Source of the DNA: JBGLNJ01 sp034434835
GTDB taxonomy: Bacteria; Chloroflexota; Anaerolineae; Fen-1058
Reading direction: 5' to 3'
NCBI GenBank assembly: GCA_034434835.1
Contig: DAOTXX010000123.1
Location: forward strand, 11,949 to 75,948
DNA length: 64,000 nt
Part shown: piece by piece, positions 24,206 through 31,288 of the stretch
How the letters are laid out: every line of letters starts with the position of its first letter
How positions within the stretch are numbered: position 1 is the first letter of the stretch
The notes under the pieces: generated by a model
Told to the model about the DNA's origin: nothing
The model's input: the letters and a program-made list of their open reading frames with translations, nothing else
Database searches by the model: none
Position numbers and translations under genes: made by a program

Positions 24206-24877
24206 TCATTCGATGCGCGGAGGAGCCAGGCTCACCCAGCCCAGTTGTGAGGCGCGGACGACAGCTTCGGTGCGGGAACTCACGCCGAGCTTGTCGAACA
24301 GGCTGGCGATATGACCCTGGACGGTCCGCTCGCTGATCTTGAGCTGCGCGGCGATAGCCTTGTTCGTCAGGCCGCGCGCCATGAGTTGGAGCACGTCCAT
24401 CTCGCGCGGGGTAGGCCGCGCCTCGGCCGGCTCGGGCGGCGTCTGGCCTGCGCTCATCCAACGCGAAACGATCTTGCGTGCGATGGTCGGGTCCAGCGCC
24501 ATCTGTCCTTCGTGGACGGTGTGAACGGCCTGGACGATCTCGTCGCTCGAAGCGTGCTTGAGGACGTAACCGTTCGCGCCGGCTTCGAGCACGGCCTGCA
24601 CGTAGGGATCGTCGTCATAAGCAGTCAGGACGAGCACGCCGACCGGCAAGCGTTCGTCGCGCACGGCGCGCGTGACCTGGATGCCGGTGCGGCGCGGCAT
24701 CTGGATGTCGAGCACAGCCACGTCCGGCTTGTGCTGTCGGATCGCATTCAGGGCCGCCTCGCCGTCGGCGGCTTCGGCCACAACAAGGATGTCGCCGGCT
24801 TCTTCCAAAAACTCGCGGAGGCCTTGGCGGACGACGGCATGATCGTCGGCCAGCACGACGCGGATGGGTTCGCTCAT
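24206..24877 (-). CDS. NarL/LuxR-type response regulator (orphan)
   Basis: 223 residues. The receiver domain (1-120) has the acidic pair DD at 11-12, phospho-acceptor D57 (VLDIQMP), LTAYDDD and the lysine of GYVLKHAS. The C-terminal LuxR helix-turn-helix is PTPREMDVLQLMARGLTNKAI and SERTVQGHIASLFDKL. It should bind DNA once phosphorylated by a histidine kinase. No kinase gene is nearby; the next gene downstream, the Asp-box lipoprotein, starts 10 bp later and may be its cotranscribed partner. The domain structure is complete and of ordinary length. Confidence 0.94.
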   Translation of the reverse strand: MSEPIRVVLADDHAVVRQGLREFLEEAGDILVVAEAADGEAALNAIRQHKPDVAVLDIQMPRRTGIQVTRAVRDERLPVGVLVLTAYDDDPYVQAVLEAGANGYVLKHASSDEIVQAVHTVHEGQMALDPTIARKIVSRWMSAGQTPPEPAEARPTPREMDVLQLMARGLTNKAIAAQLKISERTVQGHIASLFDKLGVSSRTEAVVRASQLGWVSLAPPRIE

Positions 24878-24978
24878 GGTGGGTGCTCCTTTGCGATGGC
24901 GCTTGCGTCAACGGAATACGCAATAAGTATAACAGCGTTTGGGGTTGCCGCCAACCTGAGCGGAGGAAGAAGCCAAAA

Positions 24979-25000
24979 GGTCGGGCATGGGAGCCCGACC
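24979..25000. repeat. Perfect short hairpin with ATGGGA loop
   Basis: GGTCGGGC-ATGGGA-GCCCGACC, then CACTAG. It lies 3 bp beyond the stop of the hypothetical gene at 25003 and upstream of the response regulator, so it may act as a terminator. A degenerate copy lies at 15527-15548. Confidence 0.55.
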
Positions 25001-25002
25001 CA

Positions 25003-25422
25003 CTAGGGAATTTGCATCAAGCGTTTGTAGCAGCCTTGCCACAGCGTCGTGGGTCGGGTGAGTTGAGTCACGCGTACATCGGCGAATTGAGGCGCCAGTT
25101 GAGCCAACTCCATCGGCAGATCGGTCCAACGCTCCTCGCGCAACAGGGTGTGCAGGCGATCGGCCGTCGGCTCGACCCAGGCCCACTCACGCCGGAAGGC
25201 ATCGGCTTTGAGGTAATAGTCGCGCTTTTCCCAGGCCGAGGCAGACTTGTCTATCGAAACGGCGATGCCGCGCAGCGAAAAGACGATAAAGGCGATCATG
25301 TCTTTGGCTTCCGCATCCAGGCTTGGCTTGGCGCTCATCCGGCGCAAAACTTCGGCAATGGCACGGCGCAAGCTGTTGCGCTGTTGATTGGGGCTTCCCT
25401 CGGCATAAGTGATCCGGCTCAC
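25003..25422 (-). CDS. Hypothetical protein, predicted helical
   Basis: 139 residues from a GTG at 25422, with GAGAGGA a few bases upstream. No membrane segment or signal peptide. The sequence is rich in helix-forming residues: SLRRAIAEVLRRMSAKPSLD, DMIAFIVFSLRGIAVSIDKS and AWEKRDYYLKADAFRREWAW can be read as successive helices. I do not recognise the family; it reads like a small cytoplasmic helical bundle. It is on the minus strand, divergent from the glycan locus and separated from it by a hairpin and a promoter. Confidence 0.7.
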   Translation of the reverse strand: MSRITYAEGSPNQQRNSLRRAIAEVLRRMSAKPSLDAEAKDMIAFIVFSLRGIAVSIDKSASAWEKRDYYLKADAFRREWAWVEPTADRLHTLLREERWTDLPMELAQLAPQFADVRVTQLTRPTTLWQGCYKRLMQIP

Positions 25423-25439
25423 GGGTTCCTCTCAATTCA

Positions 25440-25470
25440 GAAACCCGTTTTCTGCCAGAAAACGGGTTTC
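25440..25470. repeat. 15-bp perfect inverted repeat
   Basis: GAAACCCGTTTTCTG, one base, then CAGAAAACGGGTTTC. It stands 17 bp before the GTG of the minus-strand hypothetical gene, just above its ribosome site, so it could be a leader hairpin or a dispersed REP-type repeat. Confidence 0.65.
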
Positions 25471-25521
25471 ATGGTCTGGGTCACGAGCCGCAAAGATACC
25501 AGCTTTGGGTCAAACCGTCAA

Positions 25522-25556
25522 GCCCTTCGTCGTGAAGGGCGACAATATGGTATAAT
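25522..25556 (+). promoter_or_regulatory. Extended -10 promoter of the glycan locus with palindrome
   Basis: TATAAT at 25551-25556 is preceded by TGG, giving an extended -10 (TGnTATAAT). The -35 region is occupied by the inverted repeat GCCCTTC-GTCGT-GAAGGGC (25522-25540), which may be an operator. The first gene starts 61 bp further on. It is the best promoter candidate for the plus-strand glycan genes. Confidence 0.6.
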
Positions 25557-25616
25557 ACTTTTCGCTTCCTGCCCCAAGACCCAAGCAGCGCAAGAGACAG
25601 ATTTCAAGAGCGCCAC

Positions 25617-26924
25617 ATGATCAAGCGTGTAGCTGAAGGGGTAGTCAGGCTCGAATGGCTCGTCCTGGCGATGTTGGCCCCTCTGTTGATTTTCCCCAAT
25701 GCCGGGCGATCGCTGGCCTTGTTGGGCATTCCGCTCATTTGGGTCGCACGCAAGATCGCGCGTGGCCGTTTCATCTGCCGCACCCCCCTGGATTGGGCGA
25801 TCACACTGTTGATGTTCATGGTGCTGGTCAGCCTGTACGCCACGTTTGATATTGCGGTCAGCCTGCCCCGTATTGCGCTTGTCTTGCTCGGTATAGCTAT
25901 CTATTACGCGACCGTTGAAGTTGCTCAATCGGACGCAGGATTGCGTTGGGTTTGCGCAGGTTGCCTGCTGAGTGGAGTGGGCATCGCTGCGCTGGCGGCA
26001 GTCGGCATGCAGAAGGTTCAAAAACTGCCGATACTGGGTCAAGTCATGAGTCGCTTGCCCATGCTGGTGCGTGGTATCTCGCAGAATCCAGAAGGACTGC
26101 ATCCAAATATCGTCGCCGGCGCACTGTTGTGGTTTATCCCGCTTAGCCTGACAGTGACCGCGTGGCTGTGGCGCAAGCACAACAAGAGCAAATACCAGAT
26201 GGGGTTGTCGTTCCTGATGCCTGTTGGCATCGCAGGTGTCCTGGGCATAATGATCGTTACCCAGTCGCGCGGGGGAATAGCAGGTCTGGGCATTGGTCTG
26301 TTGATCCTGTTGATTTGCACAGGGCGTTGGGGTAGGTGGCTAGCGGGAGTGACTGCGGTTGTAGCGATTGTCGCGTTGTTGGGATTGGGGCCAGCATGGC
26401 TGGGCGAAGTGTTTGTTGGCGCGAACACGCCCATCGTGCAAGGCGCCGAGATCGAGACGCTCAATGGCCGTCTCGAGTTGTGGTCGCGCACCTTCTACGC
26501 CATTCAAGATTTCCCGTTTACCGGTATGGGCATGGGAACCTTTGGAGATGTGATCCCGGTATTGTATCCACTGTTTCTGATCAGCCCGGATTCAAAGGTG
26601 TATCATGCGCACGATGAATTCTTGCAAGTAGCCGTTGACCTGGGCCTGCCGGGTCTTGTAGCGTTCATCAGCATCTACGTGATGGTGGTCGGCTCGTTGA
26701 CCCACATGCTTATGCAAGACAGAGATGCTTTTCGTCAGGCTGTGGCGTTAGGTGTCCAAGTGGGTCTGATCTCTCATGCTGTTTACGGGCTGACCGATGC
26801 TGTTTTGCTGGGTGCCAAACCGGGCTTGGTGTGGTGGGCACTGCTTGGGTTAGCTTCGTCGGCCTTTGGGCTTTACGCTCAGAGCCAGAGCAAAGGTGCA
26901 GTGACTCGGACGGGAACGGCATGA
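25617..26924 (+). CDS. O-antigen ligase-like membrane protein (Wzy/WaaL family)
   Basis: 435 residues with about eleven hydrophobic segments. It carries the usual features of the O-antigen ligase/polymerase superfamily: a large outer loop after NPEGLHPNIVAGALLW, the TQSRGGIAGLG segment, and GRLELWSRTFYAIQDFPFTGMGMGTF followed by YHAHDEFLQVAVDLGLPGLVAF, which holds the conserved His and Glu. It would join or polymerise lipid-linked glycan on the outer face of the membrane. As the first gene of the locus it fits the assembly step. Ligase and polymerase cannot be separated by sequence alone. The stop overlaps the next start by ATGA. Confidence 0.85.
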   Translation: MIKRVAEGVVRLEWLVLAMLAPLLIFPNAGRSLALLGIPLIWVARKIARGRFICRTPLDWAITLLMFMVLVSLYATFDIAVSLPRIALVLLGIAIYYATVEVAQSDAGLRWVCAGCLLSGVGIAALAAVGMQKVQKLPILGQVMSRLPMLVRGISQNPEGLHPNIVAGALLWFIPLSLTVTAWLWRKHNKSKYQMGLSFLMPVGIAGVLGIMIVTQSRGGIAGLGIGLLILLICTGRWGRWLAGVTAVVAIVALLGLGPAWLGEVFVGANTPIVQGAEIETLNGRLELWSRTFYAIQDFPFTGMGMGTFGDVIPVLYPLFLISPDSKVYHAHDEFLQVAVDLGLPGLVAFISIYVMVVGSLTHMLMQDRDAFRQAVALGVQVGLISHAVYGLTDAVLLGAKPGLVWWALLGLASSAFGLYAQSQSKGAVTRTGTA

Positions 26925-27247
26925 TTGACTGGGCAGGCGTGGCGACAAACAGTCTGTGGCTGTTGGGACTGGCGGTGTGCCTGGCTGTCCTCAGCTACGC
27001 CGATTGGAGCGCGCACAGCGCGAATCGGCGGCTGCGCGACGTACTGAACCAGCCTGCTTTCCGGGCTATGCTGTGGAGCGGCTTGACCTTGTTCTGTGTG
27101 GGCGTGGCACTCTCGGGTGGGCGTTGGTGGGAACGTATCCTGTGGGGCGTGTTGGCGATCATGGCGGCGGTTGAGGTGTGGCGGGCTGCGCCTATCGCGC
27201 CCATGAGGAGGCTCTTGCAATACATGGAACGATGGAAAACTCGATGA
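26921..27247 (+). CDS. Small three-helix membrane protein
   Basis: 108 residues. Three hydrophobic segments are visible (about 8-25, 49-64 and 70-87) with a basic C-terminus (PMRRLLQYMERWKTR). I do not recognise a family. The ATG at 26921 overlaps the upstream ligase stop (ATGA) and its own stop overlaps the next ATG, so it is held inside a translationally coupled chain between ligase and flippase-like genes. A small accessory subunit of one of these membrane proteins is a reasonable guess, no more. Confidence 0.7.
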   Translation: MIDWAGVATNSLWLLGLAVCLAVLSYADWSAHSANRRLRDVLNQPAFRAMLWSGLTLFCVGVALSGGRWWERILWGVLAIMAAVEVWRAAPIAPMRRLLQYMERWKTR

Positions 27248-28260
27248 TCTCAAATGGAAAGCCGCCAAGTCAGCCAGCTTGGTTGTGGATCGCTGGCATC
27301 ATTTTGAGTGTGGTTGCGCTGGCCTTGGCCGTGCGCGGCGTGCGCTGGGATGAAGTTTGGGCGGCGATCCGCAGCGCGCAACTTTCGCTGGTCCTATTGG
27401 CTCTGATCACCGTTTTGCTGACGACGACGGCCAAAGTTGTGCGCTGGCGCTGGCTGCTTTACCCGGAAAACCAACGGTTGCCTCTGCGTGATCTGTTGGC
27501 GGCGTTGCTCGTTGGCCAGATGCTCAACACGCTTGTCCCGGCGCGCGCAGGCGACCTGGCCCGCGCTTACCATTTGGGCGAACGCGCCCAGGTGAGCAAG
27601 GCTACGGTGCTTGGTTCAGTGGTGGCCGAAAAGGCGATGGACATGGTGATGCTGGCAGTGTGCGCGCTCGTCACCATCCCTTGGTTGTATCTCGTGCCGT
27701 GGGTCGAAGAATCCACGCTGGCGTTAGCGATCACGGCTGGGCTGATGTTACTGGCTGTGGTGGCATTGGCCTGGTTTGGCGAGAGACTGTTGGAACGGTT
27801 ATATCCTCTTCTACGGCGGCTGCCGGTGGGTGAGCGGTTATCCAGGCTCGGACGCTCCGGCGTGAATGGGCTGGGAGTGTTTCGCAACGGTCGAGCCAGC
27901 CTGGCTGCATGGTTGTGGTCCGTGCTGACATATGTCTTGGCAGCCAGCACCAATTACGTGCTGTTTGCCGCGATGGAGATTCATTTACCTGCCTATGTAG
28001 GCCTGCTGCTGATGGTCGTGCTCTACATCGGCGCAGCTCCGCCATCGCTGCCGGGCAAGGTGGGCATCTTTCACGGCGTCACAGTGTTGACGCTGGCAGC
28101 ATTTGGAGTGTTGCCCAGCACAGCACTGGCTTATGGTGCGTTGCTGCACTTGATCATCTTTGTCCCACCGACGATTTTAGGATTGCTGATCTTGAGTGCG
28201 CAGCCCAAGCCTGCGCCTGCGACGGCGGAGACGCCACGGCCGGGAGGGCCGTCACGGTGA
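27244..28260 (+). CDS. LPG-synthase TM-region family protein (UPF0104)
   Basis: 338 residues from the ATG at 27244, chosen because it overlaps the previous stop (ATGA) like its neighbours. About eight hydrophobic segments. Seen: VRWRWLLYPENQRLPLRDLLAALLVGQMLNTLVPARAGDLARAYHLG, the hallmark loop of the lysylphosphatidylglycerol synthase membrane domain family, and PPSLPGKVGIFHGVTVLTL near the end. No C-terminal aminoacyl-transferase domain, so it is the membrane-only form, often placed in glycan clusters and thought to be a flippase or lipid-linked glycan carrier. The exact role is inferred. Confidence 0.85.
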   Translation: MISNGKPPSQPAWLWIAGIILSVVALALAVRGVRWDEVWAAIRSAQLSLVLLALITVLLTTTAKVVRWRWLLYPENQRLPLRDLLAALLVGQMLNTLVPARAGDLARAYHLGERAQVSKATVLGSVVAEKAMDMVMLAVCALVTIPWLYLVPWVEESTLALAITAGLMLLAVVALAWFGERLLERLYPLLRRLPVGERLSRLGRSGVNGLGVFRNGRASLAAWLWSVLTYVLAASTNYVLFAAMEIHLPAYVGLLLMVVLYIGAAPPSLPGKVGIFHGVTVLTLAAFGVLPSTALAYGALLHLIIFVPPTILGLLILSAQPKPAPATAETPRPGGPSR

Positions 28261-29846
28261 TCTCGGTTATCATTCCTGCTTACAACGCCGCCAAGACAAT
28301 TGGCAATTGCGTGCGCGCCTTGATGCGGCAGAGCGTCGATCGCGCCAGCTACGAAATCATTGTAGTGGATGATGGCTCGACCGACGAAACGGCGGCGGTT
28401 GCGGAAGCCGCCGGCGCGCAAGTGATCCGCCGACCACATCAAGGGCCCGCAGCGGCGCGCAATGCGGGCGTGGCGGCGGCGCGTGGCGAGTTAGTCTTGT
28501 TCACTGATGCGGATTGCGAGCCTGCACCGGACTGGATCGAGCAGATGAGCGCGCCGTTTGCCGATCCGGAAGTGACAGGGGCGAAGGGCACATACCGCAC
28601 ACGCCAACGCGAATGGATGGCTCGATTTGTCCAAGTCGAATACGAGGACAAGTACGATCGATTGGCACAGCAGTCGCGCATTGATTTTGTGGACACGTAC
28701 TCGGCAGCTTATCGCCCCAGTGTGTGCCTGGAAAACGGGGGGTTCGACCCGGTCTTTTCTACGGCGTCAGTCGAGGATCAAGAGTTTTCGTTTCGGCTCG
28801 CCCAAAAAGGCTACCGATTGGTATTTGTCCCGGCGGCGGTCGTCTACCACCAACATGATCGCACGGCCAGCGAATATGCTCGCCGCAAATTTGGGATTGG
28901 CTATTGGAAAGCGCTGCTTGTACGCTGGCATCCAGAAAAGGTCCTGAGCGATTCGCACACTCCGCAGACGCTCAAAGCACAAATCCTTTTGCTGGGTCTG
29001 CTGGGCCTTGCGTTGATTGCGTGGCCTGTGTGGCCGGGGGCTGGATGGGGGGCATTGTCCATTGCTGCAGCTTTTGTGTTGACAGCGATTCCTTTTCTAT
29101 TCAAAGTAGTGCGCCGGGACGCTGGCCTATTGCCGATGGTACTGCCCGCACTGGCGCTTCGAGCGGCAGCGTTGGGCGCCGGGTTGATCGCAGGTTATGC
29201 TCACTTTGTCTTCCGCCCTTCGCCACACGAGCCAGTGCTTAGCCCGCTCGAGCGCCTTGCCAAGCGTACCCTGGACGTCATCGGCGCATTGATTGGGTTA
29301 ATCGTAACCCTTCCACTTGTTGGGGTGCTGGCAGTGCTGATTAAACTGGATTCGCCCGGCCCGGTCCTTTTCAGGCAGACGCGCATTGGAGAAAATGGTC
29401 GTCCGTTTCGCATCCTCAAATTGCGCTCGATGGTCAATGGCGCTGAAGCGCGCTTATCCGAAGTTGTGGATGTGGATCAGCTCGAGTCGCCCGCTTTCAA
29501 GATCAAGAAGGACCCGCGTGTGACGCGCATCGGGCGATTTCTGCGCTGCACCAGCCTGGATGAATTGCCGCAATTCTGGAATGTGCTGGTGGGCGACATG
29601 AGCCTGGTGGGACCGCGCCCGGAAGAAGCGTGTATTGTTCAAAAGTACAACGACTGGCATCGCAAGCGGCTGGCCGTCAAGCCGGGCATGACCGGGCCAA
29701 TGCAAGTGAATGGACGGGGTGACCTGTCACTCGACGAGCGTGTGCGCCTGGAGTTGGACTATATCCAAAATTATACGCTCTGGCGCGACGTTGTGCTTCT
29801 GATCAAGACGATTCCAGTGTGGATTTCCGGCAAGGGTGCGTATTGA
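28257..29846 (+). CDS. Fusion: GT2 glycosyltransferase + WcaJ/PglC-type phosphoglycosyltransferase
   Basis: 529 residues from a GTG at 28257 (GTGA overlap). Residues 1-230 are GT2: ISVIIPAYNAAKTIG, VVDDGSTDETAA, TDADCEP and VEDQEFSFRLAQKG. Residues about 235-325 hold two or three membrane helices. Residues about 332-529 are a monotopic phosphoglycosyltransferase: KRTLDVIGALIGLIVTLPL re-entrant helix, SPGPVLFRQTRIG, KLRSM, the catalytic Asp-Glu in TSLDELPQFWN, and SLVGPRPEE. The PGT part would place a phosphosugar on a polyprenyl phosphate, starting the glycan, and the GT2 part could add the second sugar. Such fusions are known but not common. An in-frame upstream extension overlaps the previous gene and is not coding. 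Confidence 0.9.
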   Translation: MISVIIPAYNAAKTIGNCVRALMRQSVDRASYEIIVVDDGSTDETAAVAEAAGAQVIRRPHQGPAAARNAGVAAARGELVLFTDADCEPAPDWIEQMSAPFADPEVTGAKGTYRTRQREWMARFVQVEYEDKYDRLAQQSRIDFVDTYSAAYRPSVCLENGGFDPVFSTASVEDQEFSFRLAQKGYRLVFVPAAVVYHQHDRTASEYARRKFGIGYWKALLVRWHPEKVLSDSHTPQTLKAQILLLGLLGLALIAWPVWPGAGWGALSIAAAFVLTAIPFLFKVVRRDAGLLPMVLPALALRAAALGAGLIAGYAHFVFRPSPHEPVLSPLERLAKRTLDVIGALIGLIVTLPLVGVLAVLIKLDSPGPVLFRQTRIGENGRPFRILKLRSMVNGAEARLSEVVDVDQLESPAFKIKKDPRVTRIGRFLRCTSLDELPQFWNVLVGDMSLVGPRPEEACIVQKYNDWHRKRLAVKPGMTGPMQVNGRGDLSLDERVRLELDYIQNYTLWRDVVLLIKTIPVWISGKGAY

Positions 29847-31288
29847 GTCAACTCTCCAAGATCGCAACCCTCCATATCCAAGATCGGTTATGCGTTCTGT
29901 TCGTGTTTGCTCTCTCCTTGCTCGTTTACCTGCTGACGCTCGCGCCGGAAATCACGTGGGCGCACGATGGCGCTGACGGCGGCGACCTGATCACCGCGGT
30001 GATGACGGGCGGCGTGCCGCACCCGCCGGGTTATCCGACGTACCTGCTGTTGACCTGGCCGCTGGCACGATTGCCCTTCGGCAACCCGGCGTGGCGATTA
30101 AACTTGTTTTCCGCGCTGTGCGCAGCTTGTGCTGCGGGATTGGTCGCGCTGACCGTTGCGCAGGTCACGGAGCAAATGGGCCGCCAAGCCCAAGTGGCTA
30201 AGGCGGCCGGCATGGGCGCGGGACTGATGTTGGCCTGGTCACCCGTACTATGGTCGCAGGCGGTGATTGCCGAAGTCTATACGTTGGGTGCGTTGCTGAC
30301 TGCGCTGATCATATTTTTGGCGACCGGCCGCTTGAATAGACCCGCGTGCCTGGGATTATCATTTGGCCTCACGCTGGGCACAAGCCCGGTGTTGATCGTG
30401 ACGGGGCCGCTGGTTGCCATCGCATTGGGCCGACCGGGTAAACATTGGTTCCAAGCCGGGCTGGGGCTATTGATCGGACTGGCTGTATTGGGATTGTTGC
30501 CGCTTCGCGCGTTGAGCGGCGCGCCTGTCAACTGGGGCGATCCTTCAACGTTCGAGGGTTTTCGGTGGTTGATCGCGGCGGAATTGTATCGAGGTTATGT
30601 GTTCGCCTTGCCGCTCGGCTCGCTGGGCGCGCGGCTGTTGGCCTGGGCTTCGATGGTTGCGCGGCAGTTCACGCCGATTGGCTTGCTCATCGGTTTGTGG
30701 GGACTGCTGCAACTGAGGCGTGCCAGGCCGGGCCTGGCGTCGGCCATGCTTGTTGCGTTCTTGTGCCTGAGCGCTTTTGCCATCGGCTACAACACGAGTG
30801 ATTCATACGTTTACCTGATCCCGCCGTTTGTTCTTTTGGCGGTTTGGATAGGGGTTGGACTAGGAAAGATTCTCGCAGAATTAGAACTGAAAAGTTTCAT
30901 GAGCCGCTTGCCCGGTTTAAAGTGGGGATTGGCGCTCATCTTGCCGTTGATCGAGTTGCTGATCGGGTGGCCGGCGGCCGACTTGCACGCCGATCGCGCT
31001 GCGGTGAATTTCGGTCAGGCGATCATGGCACAGGCTCCCGCGCAGGCCATCCTGGTGACTTCAGAAGACGCGCATACATTCACGGTGTGGTATTTTCACT
31101 ATGTACGGGGCGAACGCCCGGATGTGACGATAATTGATCGAGATATGTTAGGCATGCCTTGGTATCGCTTGACCATTGCGCGCGAAAGTGGATGGGCGCA
31201 TCCCGCATCGCCCGATCTTTTATCAGAACTGGCCAGCTTGGGACGACCCGTGTGTTGGGTGAAACCGATGGATTTGGAGTGCAAGTGA
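29843..31288 (+). CDS. DUF2723 membrane protein (GT-C glycosyltransferase-like)
   Basis: About 481 residues from a TTG at 29843, which overlaps the previous stop (TTGA) and has AAGGG upstream; a GTG at 29819 is the alternative. About ten hydrophobic segments. The N-terminal LAPEITWAHDGADGGDLITAV and VPHPPGYPTYLLLTWPLARLP match DUF2723, a relative of the PMT family in which the Asp pair is in the first outer loop. The end is a soluble region with VTSEDAHTFTVWYFHYVRGERPDV. It probably transfers a sugar from a polyprenyl phosphate donor to the outer-face glycan or protein. It is coupled on both sides by 4-bp overlaps. Confidence 0.85.
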   Translation: MSQLSKIATLHIQDRLCVLFVFALSLLVYLLTLAPEITWAHDGADGGDLITAVMTGGVPHPPGYPTYLLLTWPLARLPFGNPAWRLNLFSALCAACAAGLVALTVAQVTEQMGRQAQVAKAAGMGAGLMLAWSPVLWSQAVIAEVYTLGALLTALIIFLATGRLNRPACLGLSFGLTLGTSPVLIVTGPLVAIALGRPGKHWFQAGLGLLIGLAVLGLLPLRALSGAPVNWGDPSTFEGFRWLIAAELYRGYVFALPLGSLGARLLAWASMVARQFTPIGLLIGLWGLLQLRRARPGLASAMLVAFLCLSAFAIGYNTSDSYVYLIPPFVLLAVWIGVGLGKILAELELKSFMSRLPGLKWGLALILPLIELLIGWPAADLHADRAAVNFGQAIMAQAPAQAILVTSEDAHTFTVWYFHYVRGERPDVTIIDRDMLGMPWYRLTIARESGWAHPASPDLLSELASLGRPVCWVKPMDLECK

